Below are positions 21,459 through 25,111 of a stretch of DNA of 25,111 nucleotides, piece after piece. The translations under genes were made by a program, and so were the position numbers. Position 1 is the first letter of the stretch, and each line of letters starts with the position of its first letter. Origin of the DNA: a virus; the IMG/VR virus record IMGVR_UViG_3300032235_000334, positions 1 through 25,111 of that record. One strand, given 5' to 3'. Under the pieces are notes generated by a model. The model saw only the letters and a list, made by a program, of their open reading frames with translations, did no database searches and had not been told where the DNA came from.

Positions 21459-21710
21459 ATGGTGTTAAAAAAATCACAAAAATCTTTAGTAGACTGGACT
21501 AAGCAAGAGTGGCAATACTCAAAAGCCAGTGAATCAGATAAGCCAAGAGCAGAGCGTGGACGCTATCTGCCTAAAAAAGCATGGGATTCTTTAACTCCTG
21601 AAGAAAAAGCAGCTACAAATAGTGCTAAGCGTAAAGGCACTAAAAAAGGCAAACAGTTTGTTAAACAACCTAAGTCCGTAGCTAGCAAAGTAAAGGCGTA
21701 CAGAACATGA
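21459..21710 (+). CDS. DUF5872-like small protein
   Basis: An 83-residue basic protein with the family-like order KKSQKSLVDWTKQEWQYSK, then GRYLPKKAWDSLTPEEKAATNSAKRKG, GKQFVKQPKSVASKV. The tract RYLPxxAWxxLTxxE..AT followed by GKQFVKQP is typical for a family (I believe DUF5872) found in phages and large viruses, role unknown. It overlaps the next gene by four bases. The family name is from memory and not checked. Confidence 0.72.
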   Translation: MVLKKSQKSLVDWTKQEWQYSKASESDKPRAERGRYLPKKAWDSLTPEEKAATNSAKRKGTKKGKQFVKQPKSVASKVKAYRT

Positions 21711-21889
21711 TATTTAATTTTCTTAAGAAACTATTCAGTGCTCCTACTGTGCTAACAGAGAAGCAACTACTTCGCATGGATAAAGATCAATTAGAAACTT
21801 ATGCACGTACACTAGGTTTAGAACTAGATAAACGTCATAATAAAGATAAACTAATAGAACAAATATTAGAAGAGCTAAAGTATCATTAA
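21707..21889 (+). CDS. Small SAP/HeH-like protein
   Basis: A 60-residue protein. After a hydrophobic-basic start (MIFNFLKKLFSAP) it reads LTEKQLLRMDKDQLETYARTLGLELDKRHNKDKLIEQILEEL, the helix-turn-helix pattern of SAP or HeH/LEM-like DNA-binding folds, where 'L..L...GL.ldkr.nKdkLi' is the usual core. DNA or RNA binding is likely. It overlaps the next gene by one base. Confidence 0.7.
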   Translation: MIFNFLKKLFSAPTVLTEKQLLRMDKDQLETYARTLGLELDKRHNKDKLIEQILEELKYH

Positions 21890-22098
21890 TGAGTGTGTTA
21901 AGAGCTAGAAGTTCTTGTCCTAGATGCTCTAGCGAAGAAGAAGTTTGGTACTATAAAGGAAGAATTGAACCTACAAACTCTACAGATTGTAGAAATTGTG
22001 GTTTTTTGTATAATTCTTCCGACTTTATAGTAACTCTATTAGACCTATATCAAAATGTAACAATCTCTGCTTATAGCGTACGAACCACAGTAAGATAA
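21889..22098 (+). CDS. Zinc-ribbon small protein
   Basis: A 69-residue protein with two CxxC pairs, CPRC (about 10-13) and CRNC (about 34-37), spaced like a zinc ribbon: SSCPRCSSEEEVWYYKGRIEPTN. The tail (IVTLLDLYQNVTISAYSVRT) is strand-like. Phage zinc ribbons are often transcription or nucleic-acid accessory proteins. The start shares a base with the stop of the previous gene. Confidence 0.7.
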   Translation: MSVLRARSSCPRCSSEEEVWYYKGRIEPTNSTDCRNCGFLYNSSDFIVTLLDLYQNVTISAYSVRTTVR

Positions 22099-22101
22099 CA
22101 A

Positions 22102-22129
22102 TTGCTTATTGCTATTTATCATGTTAAAT
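22102..22129 (+). promoter_or_regulatory. Possible promoter before the gene at 22163
   Basis: TTGCTT (22102-22107), 16-base spacer, TTAAAT (22124-22129). Weak match in the -10, but the gap is long for this genome. Confidence 0.33.
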
Positions 22130-22162
22130 TTACTTATTGAATTTAATAAAGGTAAAAACAAA

Positions 22163-22429
22163 ATGGCTAAAGGTAAATCTTCTAAAGGTTCTGGTAAGCA
22201 ATCTGCTGGTATTCACTCTAACTTAGATAAAAAAATGGTAAACGCCATTCGTTCTGAGTACCTTATGTCTGCTGACCGTGTGCTTAACCAGCTTCGAGCA
22301 CATAAAAAAGGCCGTCGTGTGATGGTTACTATTGAGAACCCTAATAAAAATGAAACTAATAAGCGTTTCATTAAAGTACCTTCCACTACTCTGTGGAAAG
22401 ACCCTAAACAGCCCGGATTTTCGGCGTAA
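22163..22429 (+). CDS. Small basic phage protein
   Basis: An 88-residue protein starting MAKGKSSKGSGKQSAG, followed by helix VNAIRSEYLMSADRVLNQLRAHKKG and a strand-rich end (RVMVTIENPNKNETNKRFIKVPS). The basic N-terminus and the end look like a nucleic-acid-binding tail. The start at 22163 has AAAGG about 11 bases upstream; a longer in-frame ATG at 22109 lacks a site. A terminator follows at 22434-22461. Confidence 0.68.
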   Translation: MAKGKSSKGSGKQSAGIHSNLDKKMVNAIRSEYLMSADRVLNQLRAHKKGRRVMVTIENPNKNETNKRFIKVPSTTLWKDPKQPGFSA

Positions 22430-22433
22430 TGAG

Positions 22434-22461
22434 AGGCACAGCGTAACTGCTGTGCCTTTTT
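22434..22461 (+). terminator. Intrinsic terminator after 22429
   Basis: AGGCACAGC (22434-22442) pairs with its complement at 22449-22457, loop of six, then TTTT. Closes the mini-protein unit. The next gene starts 15 bases later and has no visible promoter of its own. Confidence 0.87.
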
Positions 22462-22475
22462 AGTATGGAGTATTA

Positions 22476-23414
22476 ATGCCTTGGAAAAACTATAATCCTA
22501 AATTAGCAATGCCTAATCACTATGACAAACTTTCTGACTGGGGTAGAGTCATACCTACTTCTGATGAAGTTGCTTGGGTGACTAATCCTAATCATAATTG
22601 GGTCTACAATAAGCTGCAAATAGCGCTTTCTCAAAACTTACCTGCTGGACCTACAGGTACTGATCCAACTACTTATCCAGTAATAATCAAACCAATAACT
22701 AATTTGCACGGCGGTGGAGTAGGAGCTGTGTTATGTCATAACGAGTTGGAATATAAAAAGTATAAATCACTAGCTGGATACTTTTGGTCTAGCTATTTAT
22801 TCGGAGTTCACTATTCTATAGATTTGATAGTTGTAAATGGCGAAATAGTATTTGACGTAACTTTTATTGGTGAAAAACTACAGCTAGGTTTATTTGACTA
22901 TTGGTTACTAGCACCTACTAATAAGGCTACTCTATACAAGTTACAATTGTGGGTTACTGCTAACTTACCTACATATAGTGGTTGTCTAAATGTAGAAGTA
23001 CTAGATGATTATATAATCGAAGCACACCTACGGATGGGCGACATTGACAGACTAGGAGATATAGGTCTATTAGAATCTATTCATACCTTGTATAATGCTA
23101 ATCGCTGGGTATATACTGATAATATACCTGATGAGTTTTATATAGCAGCTCTTTTTGGGCAGCACAATAAACATTTCAGCATCAATACAACTCTTGCTAA
23201 CTTCTTATTTAGAAATCTAGTATATTTTCAACTAGATCAAAGTGCTATAGAAGAGATGGGTAATCCAGTAAAAGGTCAACGACTTGCTTTGTTTTGTGAT
23301 TACAGCTTAGAAAAAACTATTGAAGCTAGAAATGTAGCTATAGCATTATTCAATCCAGAAATAGATGGTAGTTTTGTACAACCCCTAACAGGTTACACTA
23401 ATTTAAGAATATGA
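22476..23414 (+). CDS. ATP-grasp-like protein
   Basis: A 312-residue protein. The middle resembles an ATP-grasp domain: YPVIIKPITNLHGGGVGAV (67-85; K72 then a Gly-rich flexible loop), then CLNVEVLDDYIIEAHLRMGD (170-189), where the last part has the place of the metal-binding 'ExNPR' strand with N replaced by H. Substrate specificity cannot be read. ATP-grasp enzymes link acids to amines or sugars, so it may modify a sugar, peptide or nucleotide. TATGGAG is seven bases before the ATG. It overlaps the next gene by four bases. Confidence 0.66.
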   Translation: MPWKNYNPKLAMPNHYDKLSDWGRVIPTSDEVAWVTNPNHNWVYNKLQIALSQNLPAGPTGTDPTTYPVIIKPITNLHGGGVGAVLCHNELEYKKYKSLAGYFWSSYLFGVHYSIDLIVVNGEIVFDVTFIGEKLQLGLFDYWLLAPTNKATLYKLQLWVTANLPTYSGCLNVEVLDDYIIEAHLRMGDIDRLGDIGLLESIHTLYNANRWVYTDNIPDEFYIAALFGQHNKHFSINTTLANFLFRNLVYFQLDQSAIEEMGNPVKGQRLALFCDYSLEKTIEARNVAIALFNPEIDGSFVQPLTGYTNLRI

Positions 23415-23692
23415 AAAAACAAATACTACAACAGCATGAAGAGTGGTTAAAGAAAATGGGAGTCAAAGGTCGTTCAGTTAAACGTAGTCCTTATAGTTTG
23501 CCTAATCTTAGAGAAGATTTGCGTCCAATGCCTCCTACTTCTGACTCAGTGGGTAATGGTTTTGCAAAGCGTTCTAACACGTACTCAGGGTCTGACTCAC
23601 TAGTAGTAGGTCAAGCTTATAATAAAGGTAACTACGTCGTACTTTCTAAAGAAGAAGCAGCAGATCCAAGCACTGGAAAACGTAGATGTTAA
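23411..23692 (+). CDS. Small unknown basic protein
   Basis: A 93-residue, low-complexity, basic protein: MKKQILQQHEEWLKKMGVK, then VKRSPYSLPNLREDLRPMPPT, and a Ser/Gly/Asn-rich end with a terminal cysteine. It may be partly disordered. Starts as ATGA on the ATP-grasp stop and overlaps the next gene by seven bases. Function not recognised. Confidence 0.58.
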   Translation: MKKQILQQHEEWLKKMGVKGRSVKRSPYSLPNLREDLRPMPPTSDSVGNGFAKRSNTYSGSDSLVVGQAYNKGNYVVLSKEEAADPSTGKRRC

Positions 23693-24210
23693 CCAATAAA
23701 CAAATTCAGTACAATAATATTGCTTTACGTTTTGCACTTAAACTAGAAGCTTACGTGCAAAAAAATATGTATAGTGATTTTAAACTTGATGTTAAACTAG
23801 ACTGGGCTAGAAATAGAACTAGTTCACGAGGTGGTATCTACAAAAATGGGCCCGGAATTAACATTGCTATGTATCCTACTGCAATGCTATATCATGATCC
23901 TAAGTATGTATATCGTTTTTATGAATATCCTTCTTATGATGCTAACAATATCATTGGTGGGTTTTATGCCAGAGAAACCACTCTAAAAGTAGAAGCAGTT
24001 GTAGCACATGAAGTAGCTCATGCTATTCAGTTTTTTGAGTATAAAAAGTTTTCAACACGTTGTAAGCCGCATGGCCCAAAATTTAAACAACATTATAAAT
24101 TGCTGCGAGAAACATTTATTAACGACCGCTTGCCGGAACAAGCATCATTAAGAGCTGAATACAATGCTTTGCTTAAACCACTAAGTATTACAACCTATAA
24201 AGTTGCGTAA
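23686..24210 (+). CDS. SprT-like zinc metalloprotease
   Basis: A 174-residue protein with an HExxH site, HEVAH at 108-112 (H108, E109, H112), in VVAHEVAHAIQFFEY, and a third-ligand histidine in KPHGPKF (H129), the arrangement of SprT/Spartan proteases that cut DNA-protein crosslinks and other proteins. N-terminal residues 1-60 are a helix with a strand pair and lack the zinc ribbon of larger SprT proteins. It overlaps the small upstream gene by seven bases. No ribosome-binding site is obvious, so translation may be coupled. Confidence 0.82.
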   Translation: MLTNKQIQYNNIALRFALKLEAYVQKNMYSDFKLDVKLDWARNRTSSRGGIYKNGPGINIAMYPTAMLYHDPKYVYRFYEYPSYDANNIIGGFYARETTLKVEAVVAHEVAHAIQFFEYKKFSTRCKPHGPKFKQHYKLLRETFINDRLPEQASLRAEYNALLKPLSITTYKVA

Positions 24211-24258
24211 TAATTAGGTAAAAGCATTGTGTAACGTCTACTGTACTCAAGAAAGTTC

Positions 24259-24287
24259 TTGCTCTATGCTATTTTTGTTGTTATCAT
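24259..24287 (+). promoter_or_regulatory. Putative sigma70-like promoter before 24311
   Basis: TTGCTC (24259-24264), 17-base spacer, TATCAT (24282-24287), about 24 bases before the ATG. The -35 overlaps a palindrome CAAGAA-AG-TTCTTG (24248-24261), a possible operator. Confidence 0.5.
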
Positions 24288-24310
24288 AATTTATACACAT
24301 AGAGGAACAC

Positions 24311-24544
24311 ATGGCACAGTATCTTTTGAGAAAGGGTAAGCATTTCTATGAACTCGCTAAATTCGAAGATTCAGACGCTCCTACTGCGTTATACAGTTTT
24401 ACTAAACGAGGGTGCACTTGCCCCGCTGGTCGCCGTGGTTGCAAACATACTAAGATAATGACCTCATGGAAGGCTCTTGGAGAGCCTGCTGGGTATGTCT
24501 TTGACGACGAGGCTAATCATATTGGTACACTAAATGTACAATAA
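24311..24544 (+). CDS. SWIM-type zinc-finger protein
   Basis: A 77-residue protein with a CxC...CxH zinc motif: CTCPAGRRGCKH (C35, C37, C44, H46), which fits the SWIM zinc finger found in DNA- or protein-binding proteins. The N-terminal LLRKGKHFYELAKF and the C-terminal WKALGEPAGYVF are the usual flanks. AGAGGAA precedes the ATG. It overlaps the next gene by 11 bases. Confidence 0.75.
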   Translation: MAQYLLRKGKHFYELAKFEDSDAPTALYSFTKRGCTCPAGRRGCKHTKIMTSWKALGEPAGYVFDDEANHIGTLNVQ

Positions 24545-25111
24545 TATAGTTATACTGTCTGGAGGCTTTGATCCGGTACACGACGGTCATATAGCTATGT
24601 TTAAAGACGCTTTTAATAATTATGACCACGTAATAGTTGGTCTAAACTCAGATAACTGGTTGTCTCGTAAAAAAGGACAACCTTTTATAAACTTTTCTTC
24701 TAGAAAAGTAATATTAGAGTCAATGCGTTATGTTGATTCAGTATTAAGTTTCGATGATACAGATAACACTGCAATTTCTTTGTTGAAGGATGTGCAAAAT
24801 CTTTATCCTCGTAGTAAACTTACCTTCGGGAACGGTGGGGACCGTTCCTATTCAAACTATCCCGAATTAGAGTATTGTTTAGCCAATAATATTGACCTAG
24901 ATGATACTCTCGGTGGTAGTTACAAGATGAATTCTTCCTCCACGCTGCTAGACAGTTGGAAGAGCGATTCTACTATTCGTGATTGGGGTTTGTGGAAAGT
25001 TCTGCATAAGTATTCACCCAACACAACTAAAATCAAGGAATTAGTAGTAAATCCCAAAGAATCTCTTTCTTGGCAAATGCACCATAAAAGGTCCGAAGTA
25101 TGGTTTGTTCG
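24534..25111 (+). CDS. Nucleotidyltransferase fused to mannose-6-phosphate isomerase cupin (partial)
   Basis: A 192-codon frame open at the window end. Residues 1-140 are a HIGH-type nucleotidyltransferase: ILSGGFDPVHDGHIAMF (7-23; H16 and H19), LNSDNWLSRKKG and the late SSSTLL. This group activates a sugar- or polyol-phosphate to a CDP- or ADP-derivative. From about 148 it becomes RDWGLWKVL, then KIKELVVNPKESLSWQMHHKRSEVW (167-190), the metal-binding start of a type II mannose-6-phosphate isomerase cupin. The ATG at 24534 lies inside the SWIM gene. The product with the PMM at 16087 would link fructose-6-P to mannose-1-P. The rest of the cupin lies outside the window. Confidence 0.85.
   Translation, partial: MYNNIVILSGGFDPVHDGHIAMFKDAFNNYDHVIVGLNSDNWLSRKKGQPFINFSSRKVILESMRYVDSVLSFDDTDNTAISLLKDVQNLYPRSKLTFGNGGDRSYSNYPELEYCLANNIDLDDTLGGSYKMNSSSTLLDSWKSDSTIRDWGLWKVLHKYSPNTTKIKELVVNPKESLSWQMHHKRSEVWFV

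Noticed and set aside
9146-22461. The stems of the terminators at 9150-9174 and 22434-22457 share GCTGTGC.
   Set aside because: Seven shared bases in two unrelated hairpins can be chance. No wider repeat links them.
1-25111. CRISPR array, tRNA genes, insertion sequences or attachment sites.
   Set aside because: No repeat-spacer pattern, tRNA-like cloverleaf apart from the tmRNA, transposase or long repeat was seen by eye. A tRNAscan-SE and repeat search would settle this.

Overview
This AT-rich window looks like part of a large tailed phage, probably a T4-like or related myovirus, that infects an alphaproteobacterium. Genes are small, tightly packed and mostly overlap by 1-8 bases, as in phages. 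Typical phage auxiliary genes are present: NAD-dependent DNA ligase, a P-loop nucleotide kinase, ribosomal protein bS21, UV endonuclease, phosphate-binding protein and a VWA protein. The host assignment rests on a circularly permuted, two-piece tmRNA of alphaproteobacterial type, whose tag begins ANDNF. No virion structural gene, terminase, polymerase or tRNA was recognised, so the placement is inferred.

Layout. Leftward genes occupy about 102-12540 and rightward genes about 12623 to the end. The two arms diverge from 12541-12622, where a consensus TTGACA-N17-TATAAT promoter fires leftward almost exactly onto a start codon. Leftward, in order of transcription: a coiled-coil protein, a thioredoxin-like protein, bS21, two small proteins, the tmRNA, a VWA protein, a small helical protein and a secreted beta-rich protein ending in a strong terminator. 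After that comes a surface-sugar block (9121-3071): PglD-like acyltransferase, three glycosyltransferase-like proteins, an epimerase/dehydratase, a membrane peptide, a methyltransferase and a GT-B glycosyltransferase. It ends with small proteins, a dNMP-kinase-like protein and DNA ligase. Rightward: small unknowns, a divergent carbamoyltransferase-like protein, a PD-(D/E)XK exonuclease, a eukaryotic-type phosphomannomutase, a short nucleotide-sugar dehydrogenase, an EF-hand two-TM protein, UvdE, PstS behind a Pho box, a run of lysine-rich mini-proteins, an ATP-grasp protein, a SprT-like protease, a SWIM zinc-finger protein, and the start of a nucleotidyltransferase fused to a type II mannose-6-phosphate isomerase cupin.

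Three themes stand out. (1) Translation takeover or ribosome rescue: bS21 and a full permuted tmRNA lie on the same strand within 1.3 kb. (2) Sugar metabolism: PMI cupin, PMM, nucleotidyltransferase, dehydrogenase, epimerase, glycosyltransferases and acyl/methyl/carbamoyl decorators could form a phage-encoded activated-sugar and glycan pathway. (3) Phosphate: pstS carries an 18-base Pho-box-like site spaced from a -10 as in host PhoB promoters. Several host-sigma70-like promoters and four good intrinsic terminators can be placed.
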